The notes under the pieces were generated by a model, which was not told where the DNA came from, ran no database searches, and saw only the letters and a program-made list of their open reading frames with translations. Shown here one piece after another: positions 12,555 through 19,949 of a DNA stretch of 20,775 nt. The stretch comes from Pseudomonadota bacterium (GTDB taxonomy: Bacteria > Pseudomonadota > Alphaproteobacteria > Caulobacterales > Caulobacteraceae): positions 1-20,775 of the forward strand of contig JAEXKM010000148.1 in NCBI GenBank assembly GCA_023445705.1, written 5' to 3'. The first letter of the stretch is position 1. Each line of letters starts with the position of its first letter. Position numbers and translations under genes: made by a program.

Positions 12555-13885
12555 GCGATACGATCTTTGCGCCGGCGACGGCGGCCGGGCGGGCCGCCGT
12601 CGCCGTCGTGCGCATTTCAGGACCACAGTCGGGCAGGGCGGTCGCCGCCCTGGCCGGAAGGACGCCCCAGCCGCGTGAGGCGGTTCTTCGCACGCTTCGC
12701 GGGCCCGATGGCGCGCCGATCGACCAGGCCTTGGTGCTGTGGTTCGAGGGGCCGTCCAGCTACACCGGGGAGGACTGTGCGGAGTTTCACGTGCACGGCG
12801 GACCGGCGGTTCTCGCCAGCCTGATCGAGGCGCTGAGCGCTCTCGGCCTGCGCCTGGCGGAGCCCGGCGAGTTCACACGCCGCGCCTTCGAGAATGGGAA
12901 GCTCGACCTGGCGCAGGCCGAAGGCGTCGCGGACCTGATCGAGGCCGAGACCGAGGCGCAACGGCGCCAGGCGCTGGATCAGTTGGGGGGCGCGCTTGGT
13001 CAGGCCCAGGCCCGATGGCGCGACCACTTGATCGAAGCCCTGGCCATGTTCGAGGCCGCAGTGGACTTCCCGGACGAGGAGGTGCCGGCCGATGTGGCCG
13101 CGCGCGCCCAGCCGGTCTTGAGCCTGCTGATCGGGGAACTGGAAAACGCGCTGGCCGACGTTCATCGTGGTGAGCGGGTTCGGGAGGGTTTCCGGATCGC
13201 GTTGGTTGGCGCGCCCAATGCGGGGAAGAGCACCTTGCTCAACGCCTTGGCCCGCCGGGAGGCGGCGATCGTCACCTCGACGCCTGGCACCACGCGTGAC
13301 GTGATTGAGGTTCCGATGCGGTTCGCCGGCTACAAGGCGCTTCTGGCCGACACCGCCGGATTGCGAGAGACCCATGATGAGATCGAGGCCGAGGGCGTGC
13401 GTCGTGCGCGGGCTTGGGCCGGCGAAGCCGATCTTCGGATCTGGGTGGTCGACGGCGCCAGCGACGCGTCCCCGACGGTCCCGGCGCTGCATCCCCACGA
13501 CCTTTGCCTGATCAACAAGGCCGACCTTGAGCCGGGGGCCGAGACTGGTCACGCCCTGGTCGAGGCGCGGGCGTTGGGCGCCGAGGTTTTGCGGCTCAGC
13601 GCCCGGAAGCCCGATGACGTGGCGGCCCTGGAGAAGGCGCTCGAGCGGCGGGTGGTCGACGCGCTTGCTGGCGCGGAACTCCCGACCGCGACTCGTTTGC
13701 GGCACCGCGAGCTCTTGTCGGAAGCGTTGGAGCGCCTCAATCGTGCGCGGGTCCTTGAGGACGAGTTGGAGTTGGCCGCGGAGGACGTCCGTCTCGCCGG
13801 ACGAGCCCTTGATCGGATCACGGGGCGTATTGATCCGGAGGACGTGCTGGATCGGGTGTTCTCCAGCTTCTGCATAGGGAAGTAA
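12551..13885 (+). CDS. mnmE: tRNA uridine-5-carboxymethylaminomethyl(34) synthesis GTPase
   Basis: Works with MnmG to add the (carboxymethyl)aminomethyl group to U34 of certain tRNAs. The 444-residue product has the N-terminal folate-binding domain (YTGEDCAEFHVHGG, 71-84; PGEFTRRAFENGKLDL, 105-120), the GTPase domain with G1 GAPNAGKS (220-227), G2 GTTRD (246-250), G3 DTAG (267-270) and G4 NKAD (322-325), and the C-terminal CIGK (441-444) whose cysteine is conserved in the family. It overlaps the upstream small gene by ATGA. mnmG follows after a 167-bp gap that holds two parS sites. Confidence 0.97.
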   Translation: MSDTIFAPATAAGRAAVAVVRISGPQSGRAVAALAGRTPQPREAVLRTLRGPDGAPIDQALVLWFEGPSSYTGEDCAEFHVHGGPAVLASLIEALSALGLRLAEPGEFTRRAFENGKLDLAQAEGVADLIEAETEAQRRQALDQLGGALGQAQARWRDHLIEALAMFEAAVDFPDEEVPADVAARAQPVLSLLIGELENALADVHRGERVREGFRIALVGAPNAGKSTLLNALARREAAIVTSTPGTTRDVIEVPMRFAGYKALLADTAGLRETHDEIEAEGVRRARAWAGEADLRIWVVDGASDASPTVPALHPHDLCLINKADLEPGAETGHALVEARALGAEVLRLSARKPDDVAALEKALERRVVDALAGAELPTATRLRHRELLSEALERLNRARVLEDELELAAEDVRLAGRALDRITGRIDPEDVLDRVFSSFCIGK

Positions 13886-13899
13886 GTTGCTGCGGGTCT

Positions 13900-13915
13900 T
13901 GTTTCACGTGAAACG
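13900..13915. other. parS: parS site 2 (15 of 16)
   Basis: TGTTTCACGTGAAACG: the 14-bp core GTTTCACGTGAAAC is perfect and only the last base of the 16-mer differs. It starts 14 bp after the mnmE stop. Its centre is 35 bp from that of site 3. Confidence 0.92.
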
Positions 13916-13934
13916 GCGCGCGGACCGCTGGCCC

Positions 13935-13950
13935 TGTTTCACGTGAAACA
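13935..13950. other. parS: parS site 3 (perfect)
   Basis: TGTTTCACGTGAAACA, an exact 16-bp ParB site in the mnmE-mnmG gap. Confidence 0.95.
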
Positions 13951-13989
13951 CGCCGCCGGATTCGACCGGTGAAAAATCCGCCGCTCTTC

Positions 13990-13997
13990 GCTATATA
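13990..13997 (+). promoter_or_regulatory. Possible -10 element for mnmG
   Basis: GCTATATA matches 7 of 8 positions of the Caulobacter housekeeping -10 consensus GCTANAWC. I see no good TTGAC-type -35 at a normal distance, so this is weak. It would give mnmG a promoter of its own just downstream of parS site 3. Confidence 0.3.
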
Positions 13998-14009
13998 GAG
14001 CCTCGACCG

Positions 14010-14031
14010 CGCCCCCGGCCTTCCGGGGGCG
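14010..14031 (+). terminator. Strong GC hairpin before mnmG; terminator or 5'-UTR structure
   Basis: CGCCCCCGG (14010-14018) pairs perfectly with CCGGGGGCG (14023-14031) around the loop CCTT. The sequence after it is TCTTGCG, a poor U-tract, and the hairpin ends only 21 nt before the mnmG start. It may end mnmE transcripts inefficiently or act as a leader structure of mnmG. Confidence 0.4.
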
Positions 14032-14052
14032 TCTTGCGTGGAGTGATCAAGC

Positions 14053-15903
14053 TTGAGCGCCTGGGACGTCATCATCATTGGGGGAGGGCACGCAGGCTGT
14101 GAAGCTGCGGCGGCCTCCGCGCGCTTTGGCGCCAAGACCCTGCTGTTGACCCACAAGCTCGAGACGATCGGTGAGATGAGCTGCAACCCGGCCATCGGCG
14201 GTCTGGGGAAGGGTCACCTGGTTCGGGAGATCGACGCCCTGGACGGCCTGATGGGCCGCCTGGCCGACAAGGCCGGGATCCAGTTCCGGATGCTGAACCG
14301 GTCCAAGGGAGCCGCCGTGCGTGGTCCCCGCAGCCAGATCGATCGCAAGCTTTACCGCGAGGCGATGCAGGCCGAGCTTGCCGCCACCCCGAACCTGACC
14401 GTGATCGCCGAGGCGGTCGAGGACCTCATCGTCCGCGACGGCGTGGTTCAGGGGGTGATCGGCGCCACGGGAAACGAATACGTCGCCGGTCGCGTGGTGT
14501 TGACGACCGGCACTTTCCTGAAGGGCCTGATCCATCTGGGCGATACACGTGTTCCGGCCGGCCGCGTGGACGACGCCCCGTCGATCGGGCTGTCGGACCG
14601 GCTCTATTCGCTGGGGCTGAACATGGGGCGTCTGAAGACCGGCACCCCGGCGCGCCTCGACGGCTCGACCATCGCCTGGGACGGCCTGGAGATGCAGCAG
14701 GCCGATGAAGATCCTGTGCCCTTCTCATTCCTCACCGACAAGATCACGACGCCGCAGATCGCCTGCGGCGTGACCTATACGAACGCTGATACCCACAAGA
14801 TCATCGCCGATCGCCTGACAGAGTCTGCGGTCTATGGCGGCCGAATCAGCGGACGCGGGCCGCGTTATTGCCCTTCGATCGAGGACAAGGTCGTTCGCTT
14901 CTCCGATAAGGAAAGCCACCAGATCTTCCTGGAGCCGGAAGGCCTGGACGACGACACCGTCTACCCCAATGGCATCTCGACCTCGGTTTCGGAAGAAACG
15001 CAGGACCTGTTCCTGCGCACGATCCCCGGCCTGGAGAAGGTCAGGGTGAAGCGCTACGGCTACGCGATCGAATACGACTATGTCGATCCACGTGAACTTT
15101 ATCCGACCCTGGAAGTGAAGCGGCTGCCCGGCCTTTATCTCGCGGGCCAGATCAACGGCACGACAGGCTATGAAGAGGCCGGGGCTCAGGGCCTGGTGGC
15201 CGGGCTCAACGCCGCGCGCGCCGCTTCGGGCCTGGACGGCGCGGCTTTTGGCCGTGACGAAGCTTATCTTGGCGTACTGGTGGACGACCTCACGACGCGC
15301 GGCGTCACCGAGCCCTATCGGATGTTCACTAGTCGCTCCGAGTTCCGGCTGACCCTGCGCGCCGACAACGCTGACCAGCGCCTGACTGATCGCGGGATTG
15401 CGCTGGGCGTCGTCGGTGTTTCACGTGAAACAGCCTATCGCGCCAAGGCCGGTGAGCTGGCTCGGGCCCGCAAGCGGGCAGGGGAGCTGACCCTCACTCC
15501 GGCCGCGGCCCAGAAGGCGGGGCTTCCGGTGAAGGCGGACGGCGTAGTCCGTGACTTCGTGCAGCTTCTGGCCTACCCGACGATCGGCTTCGACGACCTC
15601 GCCAGGATCTTCCCGGAAGCGACGGGCTGGTCGGCCGCTGCGCGCGAGCAGCTGGAAATCGACGCCGCCTATGCCGGCTATCTCGATCGTCAGGCCGCCG
15701 ACGCGGCCGCCTTCCGCCGCGATGAAAACCTGCGCCTGCCCACCGACCTCGACTATGCCGGCGTCGGCGGCCTCTCCAACGAAGTGCGGGAGAAGCTGAG
15801 CGCCGTGAAGCCCCTGACCTTGGGCCAAGCGGCCCGCATCGAGGGCGTCACGCCCGGAGCCCTGACCGCCTTGCTCGCCCATGTCCGCCGTCGCGCAGCC
15901 TGA
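14053..15903 (+). CDS. mnmG: tRNA uridine-5-carboxymethylaminomethyl(34) synthesis enzyme, FAD subunit
   Basis: FAD- and NADH-dependent partner of MnmE in U34 modification. The 616-residue product starts MSAWDVIIIGGGHAGCEAA with the FAD loop GGGHAG (10-15), then EMSCNPAIGGLGKGHL (41-56), GTFLKGLIHLG, GRGPRYCPSIEDKVVRF, NGTTGYEEAGAQG and a C-terminal helical domain with NEVREKLSAVKPLTLGQA. The start is TTG at 14053 with GGAG 9 nt upstream; no in-frame ATG gives the complete FAD loop. A perfect parS lies inside the coding sequence at 15417-15432 and encodes part of GVSRETAY. Its end overlaps rsmG by 23 nt. Confidence 0.97.
   Translation: MSAWDVIIIGGGHAGCEAAAASARFGAKTLLLTHKLETIGEMSCNPAIGGLGKGHLVREIDALDGLMGRLADKAGIQFRMLNRSKGAAVRGPRSQIDRKLYREAMQAELAATPNLTVIAEAVEDLIVRDGVVQGVIGATGNEYVAGRVVLTTGTFLKGLIHLGDTRVPAGRVDDAPSIGLSDRLYSLGLNMGRLKTGTPARLDGSTIAWDGLEMQQADEDPVPFSFLTDKITTPQIACGVTYTNADTHKIIADRLTESAVYGGRISGRGPRYCPSIEDKVVRFSDKESHQIFLEPEGLDDDTVYPNGISTSVSEETQDLFLRTIPGLEKVRVKRYGYAIEYDYVDPRELYPTLEVKRLPGLYLAGQINGTTGYEEAGAQGLVAGLNAARAASGLDGAAFGRDEAYLGVLVDDLTTRGVTEPYRMFTSRSEFRLTLRADNADQRLTDRGIALGVVGVSRETAYRAKAGELARARKRAGELTLTPAAAQKAGLPVKADGVVRDFVQLLAYPTIGFDDLARIFPEATGWSAAAREQLEIDAAYAGYLDRQAADAAAFRRDENLRLPTDLDYAGVGGLSNEVREKLSAVKPLTLGQAARIEGVTPGALTALLAHVRRRAA
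15417..15432. other. parS: parS site 4 (perfect), inside mnmG
   Basis: TGTTTCACGTGAAACA is an exact ParB site within the mnmG reading frame, about 1.5 kb from site 3 and 1.1 kb before parA. Confidence 0.95.
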
Positions 15904-16543
15904 TCCCGTGGTTCTAGACGTCAACGATGCGGCCGCCTTCGCCGCCGCCACCGGCTGTGACGACCAGGCGATCGCCGATCTGGAGCGCTACCGGTCATAC
16001 TTGGCCGAGTGGAATGAGAAGATGAACCTCGTGGGTCCGGCGACCCTTGAGGTTTTCTGGTCCCGCCATGCCTGGGACTCCGCGCAAATCTTGCCGCTCG
16101 CGCCGGAGGCCAAGACCTGGGCCGATCTCGGCACCGGCGCCGGCTTGCCCGGCGTCGTTTTGGCGATCCTGGGCAAGGGACGTCCGGACTTTCACGTGCA
16201 TCTGGTCGACAGCCTGGCCAAGCGCTGCCGCTTCCTGTCGGAGGTGGTGAACGGACTGGGGCTGCCGGCGACGGTTCACAATTCTCGTGCGGAAGACTTG
16301 GCGCTGACTGTGGATATCGTCACCGCCCGGGCTTGCGCCCCGATGTCCCGCCTGCTGGGTTACGCTCAGCCCTACTTGAAGCGGGGGGCCGTGGCTCTGT
16401 TCCTCAAGGGGCAGGATGTGGCGTCCGAGCTGGAAGAAGCCGCCAAGACCTGGGACTTCGAGGCAGACGTGTCGCCCAGCCGTAGCGATGCAAGAGGCCA
16501 GATCGTGCGTGTGAGGAGGCTCGGCCGTGGCCGGAAAAGCTAA
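15881..16543 (+). CDS. rsmG: 16S rRNA (guanine-527-N7)-methyltransferase
   Basis: SAM-dependent enzyme that makes m7G527 in the 530 loop of 16S rRNA; loss in other bacteria gives low-level streptomycin resistance. The 220-residue product has the N-terminal LAEWNEKMNLVGP (41-53), the SAM loop DLGTGAGLPG (82-91), VDSLAKRCRFLSEV, NSRAED and VTARACAPMSRLL, all typical of the family. The ATG at 15881 lies inside the mnmG end and has no clear Shine-Dalgarno; GTG at 15908 is an alternative that would drop nine residues. The last 17 nt overlap the parA start. Confidence 0.95.
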   Translation: MSAVAQPDPVVLDVNDAAAFAAATGCDDQAIADLERYRSYLAEWNEKMNLVGPATLEVFWSRHAWDSAQILPLAPEAKTWADLGTGAGLPGVVLAILGKGRPDFHVHLVDSLAKRCRFLSEVVNGLGLPATVHNSRAEDLALTVDIVTARACAPMSRLLGYAQPYLKRGAVALFLKGQDVASELEEAAKTWDFEADVSPSRSDARGQIVRVRRLGRGRKS

Positions 16544-17339
16544 GCAGTTGCGGGTCCTCGTCGTCGCCAACCAGAAGGGCGGCGTCGGCAAGACCACGAC
16601 GGCGATCAATCTCGGCACCGCCCTGGCGGCGGTGGGTGAGAAGGTGCTGCTGATCGACTCCGATCCCCAGGGCAACGCCTCAACCGGCCTTGGCGTGGGC
16701 CGCGCCCAGCGCAAGGTCACGCTCTACGACGTGCTGATGGGCGAGCAGCCGGTTGCGTCCGCCGTGGTGTCGACGGCCCTGCCGGGCCTGGACCTGATCG
16801 CCGCCGATCCGGATCTCTCGGGGGTGGAACTGGAGCTAGGCCAGCAGGCTCGCCGCTCATTCAAGCTGCGCGATGCGCTAGAGCCGATCCGCCAGTCCGG
16901 CGACTATACCTATGTCCTGATCGACTGCCCGCCGTCGCTGAACCTGCTCACCGTGAACGCGATGGCCGCGGCGGACGCCGTGCTGGTGCCGCTGCAATGC
17001 GAGTTCTTTGCGCTCGAAGGCCTGACCCAGCTCATGCGCACCGTCGACCTGGTGCGCGGCAGCCTCAATCCCGGCCTGGAGATCCAGGGCGTGGTGCTGA
17101 CCATGTACGATCGCCGTAACAGCCTGTCGGAACAGGTGGCGCGCGACGTCCGCGGCCACTTCGGCGATACCGTGTACAACACGGTCATACCGCGGAACGT
17201 CCGGGTCTCCGAAGCGCCCAGCTACGGCAAGCCGGTGCTGGTCTACGATCTGAAGTGCACGGGCTCGCAGGCGTATCTGAAGCTGGCGCGCGAAGTGGTG
17301 ATGCGCGAGCGCGATCGTCGGGCCAAGGCGGCGGCGTAA
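16527..17339 (+). CDS. parA: Chromosome partitioning ATPase ParA
   Basis: ATP-dependent DNA-binding protein that, with ParB-parS, moves the replicated origin to the opposite pole. The 270-residue product has the deviant Walker A KGGVGKT (17-23, signature Lys17 and Lys22), A' LIDSDPQGN (42-50), Walker B YVLIDCPPSLN and the conserved VLTMYDRRNSLSEQV. Start is GTG at 16527 with a strong GAGGAGG 7 nt upstream, overlapping the rsmG stop by 17 nt. The DSDPQ motif replaces the more common DADPQ. parB follows after 9 nt. Confidence 0.97.
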   Translation: MAGKAKQLRVLVVANQKGGVGKTTTAINLGTALAAVGEKVLLIDSDPQGNASTGLGVGRAQRKVTLYDVLMGEQPVASAVVSTALPGLDLIAADPDLSGVELELGQQARRSFKLRDALEPIRQSGDYTYVLIDCPPSLNLLTVNAMAAADAVLVPLQCEFFALEGLTQLMRTVDLVRGSLNPGLEIQGVVLTMYDRRNSLSEQVARDVRGHFGDTVYNTVIPRNVRVSEAPSYGKPVLVYDLKCTGSQAYLKLAREVVMRERDRRAKAAA

Positions 17340-17348
17340 GGGGGCGTT

Positions 17349-18230
17349 ATGGTCGAAAAGCGTGGATTGGGCCGCGGGCTGTCGGCCCTGCTGGGCGATG
17401 TGGACGAGGCCAAGGTCGTGGCCGGGGCGCCGGTCGAGGAGATCGCCGGGGTCCGTGAGGTTCCTATCGAGCTGATCCATCGCAACGCCGATCAGCCCCG
17501 TTGGACCTTTTCCGAGGCCGAGGTCGATGAGCTGGCCGCCTCGATCCGCGAGAAGGGCGTGCTGCAGCCGATCCTGGTTCGTCCCGCGCCTGGCCTGCCC
17601 GGCGAGTGGGAGATCGTGGCCGGCGAACGCCGCTGGCGGGCCAGCCAGAAGGCCGGGCTCCGCGTCATGCCGGTGCTGGTGCGCGAACTGGACGACGTCC
17701 AGGTGCTCGAGATCGGGGTGATCGAGAACGTCCAGCGTTCGAACCTGAACGCTATCGAAGAGGCGGCGGCCTACCAGCAGCTCATCGAAAAGTTCAAGCG
17801 CACCCAGGAAGAGGTGGCCGAGAGCATCGGCAAGAGCCGCAGCCACGTGGCCAACACTCTGAGGCTGATGAACCTGCCCGAGCAGGTTCGCGCCTATGTG
17901 CTGGAGGGTAAGCTTACCGCCGGTCATGCCCGGGCCATACTGACGGCCGACGATCCTACGGCGCTGGCCGAGCAGATCATCGCAAAGGGTCTTTCGGTTC
18001 GCGAGGCTGAGAGCCTGGCGCGGGGCGGCGGCGCAGCGGCCAGCCGTCCCAAGACCAGCGGCCGCAAGCCTGCCAAGGACACCGATACTCAAGCGCTGGA
18101 GGTCGATCTCTCTGAAGCGCTCGGCCTCGATGTGGAAGTGCTCGACAAGGGCGGCGTCGGCGAACTTCGCATCCGCTACGCCACCCTCGAGCAACTGGAC
18201 GAGCTCTGCCGCAAGCTGACGCGGGTCTAG
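17349..18230 (+). CDS. parB: Chromosome partitioning protein ParB
   Basis: CTP-dependent DNA clamp that loads at parS and spreads on flanking DNA. The 293-residue product has the ParA-stimulating N-terminal peptide (KRGLGRGLSALLGD, 4-17), the CTP-binding motif GERRWRA (92-98), ENVQRSNLNAIEEA (126-139), a helix-turn-helix around 153-172 (QEEVAESIGKSRSHVANTL), a low-complexity linker (225-245) and a C-terminal dimerisation domain. A GGGGG lies upstream of the ATG. Four good parS sites lie 1.9-6.9 kb upstream. It converges on holA across 150 bp. Confidence 0.97.
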   Translation: MVEKRGLGRGLSALLGDVDEAKVVAGAPVEEIAGVREVPIELIHRNADQPRWTFSEAEVDELAASIREKGVLQPILVRPAPGLPGEWEIVAGERRWRASQKAGLRVMPVLVRELDDVQVLEIGVIENVQRSNLNAIEEAAAYQQLIEKFKRTQEEVAESIGKSRSHVANTLRLMNLPEQVRAYVLEGKLTAGHARAILTADDPTALAEQIIAKGLSVREAESLARGGGAAASRPKTSGRKPAKDTDTQALEVDLSEALGLDVEVLDKGGVGELRIRYATLEQLDELCRKLTRV

Positions 18231-18380
18231 CGCGTGGTTGATCCGCCCAAAATCTGCGTGCTCCTAAGTCATTGATTTATAAGGCCGCGAAATCGGAATT
18301 CCGTTTCTGAGGAACCGATCGTCCACGGGCCCGCGAGGTCGGCGCTCTGTGCGCGAGAGAGGCGATTTTGAAACGGCGGT

Positions 18381-19433
18381 TCAGAGGCCCAGGCGACGGG
18401 CCCGGCCGGCGATGGTGAGGGCCAGGCGCTCTGCGATCAGGCTGTCGGGAGAGCCGGCCGTCTTGCACGCCTTGTCGGCGGCGAGCACCTCCGGCTGAAT
18501 GCGGTCGAGTTCTTCCAGCGACCAGCTCCGCGCCTGGCGGAGGAATTCGCGCTCCTGCTTCCAGAACACACCTGACGCCTTGGCGGCTTCCTGCAGGCCG
18601 GCGCCGGACTTGGCGAGGGTCAGGGTGCGGCGCAGACGGCCGAGGTACATGCTGATCGCCCTGACGGCGGCCGCGCCGGCCTCACCCTCGGCTGCCGCGC
18701 GTCGCAGGCCAGCCTGTGCATCGGCGAGGCGGCCGCCGAAGGCGTCGGCGGCGGCGTCGGATAGCGAGGCCTCGGGCTCCACGCCCAGGAAGTCGTCGAG
18801 ATCGCGGGCCGCGGCAGTGCGGCCGCTGCCTGGCTCCAGATAGAGGGCGAGGCGCTCGATCTCCTGCCGGGCGACGCCACGCTCCTTGGGCAGGCGTCCG
18901 ACGAAGAGCTGCAGGGCTTGCGCATCCAGGCCGACGCTGTCCTTGGCCAGGAGCTCACGCACCAGCCGGGCCACGTCGCCCGGCTCATCCTCGTAGCAGG
19001 GGATGGCGACGGCTTCGGCGGCTTTCTCGGCGGTCTTGCGCAAGGTGGACTCGCGTCCAAGGTTCCCGGCCTCGATCAGGAAGAAGGCGTCCGGGTTCAG
19101 CTTGCCGGCGGCATGGTTGGCCAGGGCCTCGGCCACCTGCTTGTCGAGATTGGCCTTTTCCGTCGCAAAGCGCAGGCGCACCAGCCGGCGGCCGCCCATC
19201 AGCGACTGCGCCGCCAATTCACCCTCCAGCCGGCCGCCGTCGGAATCGAGATCGCCGTCGGTCAGCAGGGCGACGTCGAAAGGGTCGTCCAGATTGGGAG
19301 TGATCTTCACCGCGAGCTGGGCGCCGCGGTCGCGAACGACGCCAGTGTCGCGGCCATAGATCAACGCTGCACGGATCGGCGGCTCGGGTTTGGCCAGAAA
19401 GCGCTCGATGTCGGGCCGCTTGGAAAGGATCAC
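18381..19433 (-). CDS. holA: DNA polymerase III delta subunit
   Basis: Clamp-loader subunit that opens the beta clamp. The 350-residue product has the HolA-type N-terminal domain (AALIYGRDTGVVRDRGAQL, 22-40; LLTDGDLDSDGGRLEGEL), FFLIEAGNLGRESTLRK in the middle and the C-terminal helical part ending DSLIAERLALTIAGRARRLG. This family has no catalytic motif, so the call rests on overall pattern and on the order leuS-lptE-holA-parB, which is common in alphaproteobacteria. Start is GTG at 19433, 12 nt after the lptE stop, with AAGG upstream. Confidence 0.9.
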   Translation of the reverse strand: MILSKRPDIERFLAKPEPPIRAALIYGRDTGVVRDRGAQLAVKITPNLDDPFDVALLTDGDLDSDGGRLEGELAAQSLMGGRRLVRLRFATEKANLDKQVAEALANHAAGKLNPDAFFLIEAGNLGRESTLRKTAEKAAEAVAIPCYEDEPGDVARLVRELLAKDSVGLDAQALQLFVGRLPKERGVARQEIERLALYLEPGSGRTAAARDLDDFLGVEPEASLSDAAADAFGGRLADAQAGLRRAAAEGEAGAAAVRAISMYLGRLRRTLTLAKSGAGLQEAAKASGVFWKQEREFLRQARSWSLEELDRIQPEVLAADKACKTAGSPDSLIAERLALTIAGRARRLGL

Positions 19434-19445
19434 GGCCGCGACACC

Positions 19446-19943
19446 TTAGGACTTGGCGCGGTTCGCCATCCAGGTCGCCACCTCGAGCTGGATCTTACGC
19501 GCGCATTCCATGGCGGCGCGGTCCTGTGCGTCCTGCTGGGCGGTGATGGAGGCGTAGGGCTGGTCCGCGCTGTCATAGGTGACCTGTGCGCGCGCCATGC
19601 CGCGCTTCACCGGAGCGCCAGTGCTGGACGAAACCAGCGTGTAGTTGGCGGTCAGCACGTATTCGTAGCGGGTGGCGACGTTGTCGACCCGCACGCCGCG
19701 CGGATAGCGCGTTTCCGACAGCGCCAGGTCCATCCGGTACTGCGGGCTCGCGCCCTTGTCGCGGGCCAGCGCGTCGTCCAGGTGCTCGCGCAGCAGCTGC
19801 CCGGTGCGGCCCGGCGGCGTCGTGACCTGCACCGAAGCGAGCTGGGCCGTGACGCCCGGCGCGCCATAGAGCGGGGTGAAACCGCAACCGGCGAGCCCCA
19901 GGGCGGCGGCCAGCAGGGCGGCGGAGACGACGGTGCGGTTCAT
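19446..19943 (-). CDS. lptE: LPS-assembly lipoprotein LptE
   Basis: Outer-membrane lipoprotein that plugs and assists LptD in placing lipopolysaccharide on the cell surface. The 165-residue product has a signal peptide and the lipobox LAGC (17-20, lipidated Cys20), followed by GFTPLYG, the start typical of alphaproteobacterial LptE. The rest is rich in short beta-type segments (RYEYVLTANYTLVSSSTGAPV). The ATG is 6 nt after the leuS stop and GGGTGAG from the leuS end serves as Shine-Dalgarno, so the two genes are probably coupled. Confidence 0.9.
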   Translation of the reverse strand: MNRTVVSAALLAAALGLAGCGFTPLYGAPGVTAQLASVQVTTPPGRTGQLLREHLDDALARDKGASPQYRMDLALSETRYPRGVRVDNVATRYEYVLTANYTLVSSSTGAPVKRGMARAQVTYDSADQPYASITAQQDAQDRAAMECARKIQLEVATWMANRAKS

Positions 19944-19949
19944 GTCAGC

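Noticed and set aside
12784..12797. Partial parS-like GTTTCACGTGCACG in mnmE
   Set aside because: Only 11 of 14 positions of the core match, and the bases encode FHVHGG, a conserved MnmE motif, which explains them. Binding by ParB is not excluded.
16189..16202. Partial parS-like CTTTCACGTGCATC in rsmG
   Set aside because: 11 of 14 core positions match and the right half is broken; probably chance codon use for Phe-His-Val-His.
16878..18194. 438-codon open frame antisense to parA and parB
   Set aside because: Rich in His, Arg, Gln and Asp with no domain, and it lies opposite two certain genes; typical of third-position GC bias in a GC-rich genome. The same applies to long antisense frames at 183-1124, 946-1824, 6207-7190 and 12617-13705.
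18231..18380. Convergent parB-holA gap: palindrome CGGAATTCCG at 18294-18303 and a bulged hairpin (18343-18364) before ATTTTG
   Set aside because: The palindrome has no loop or U-tract and the hairpin is short with a bulge, so I could not call a terminator with confidence. Nothing else was seen there.
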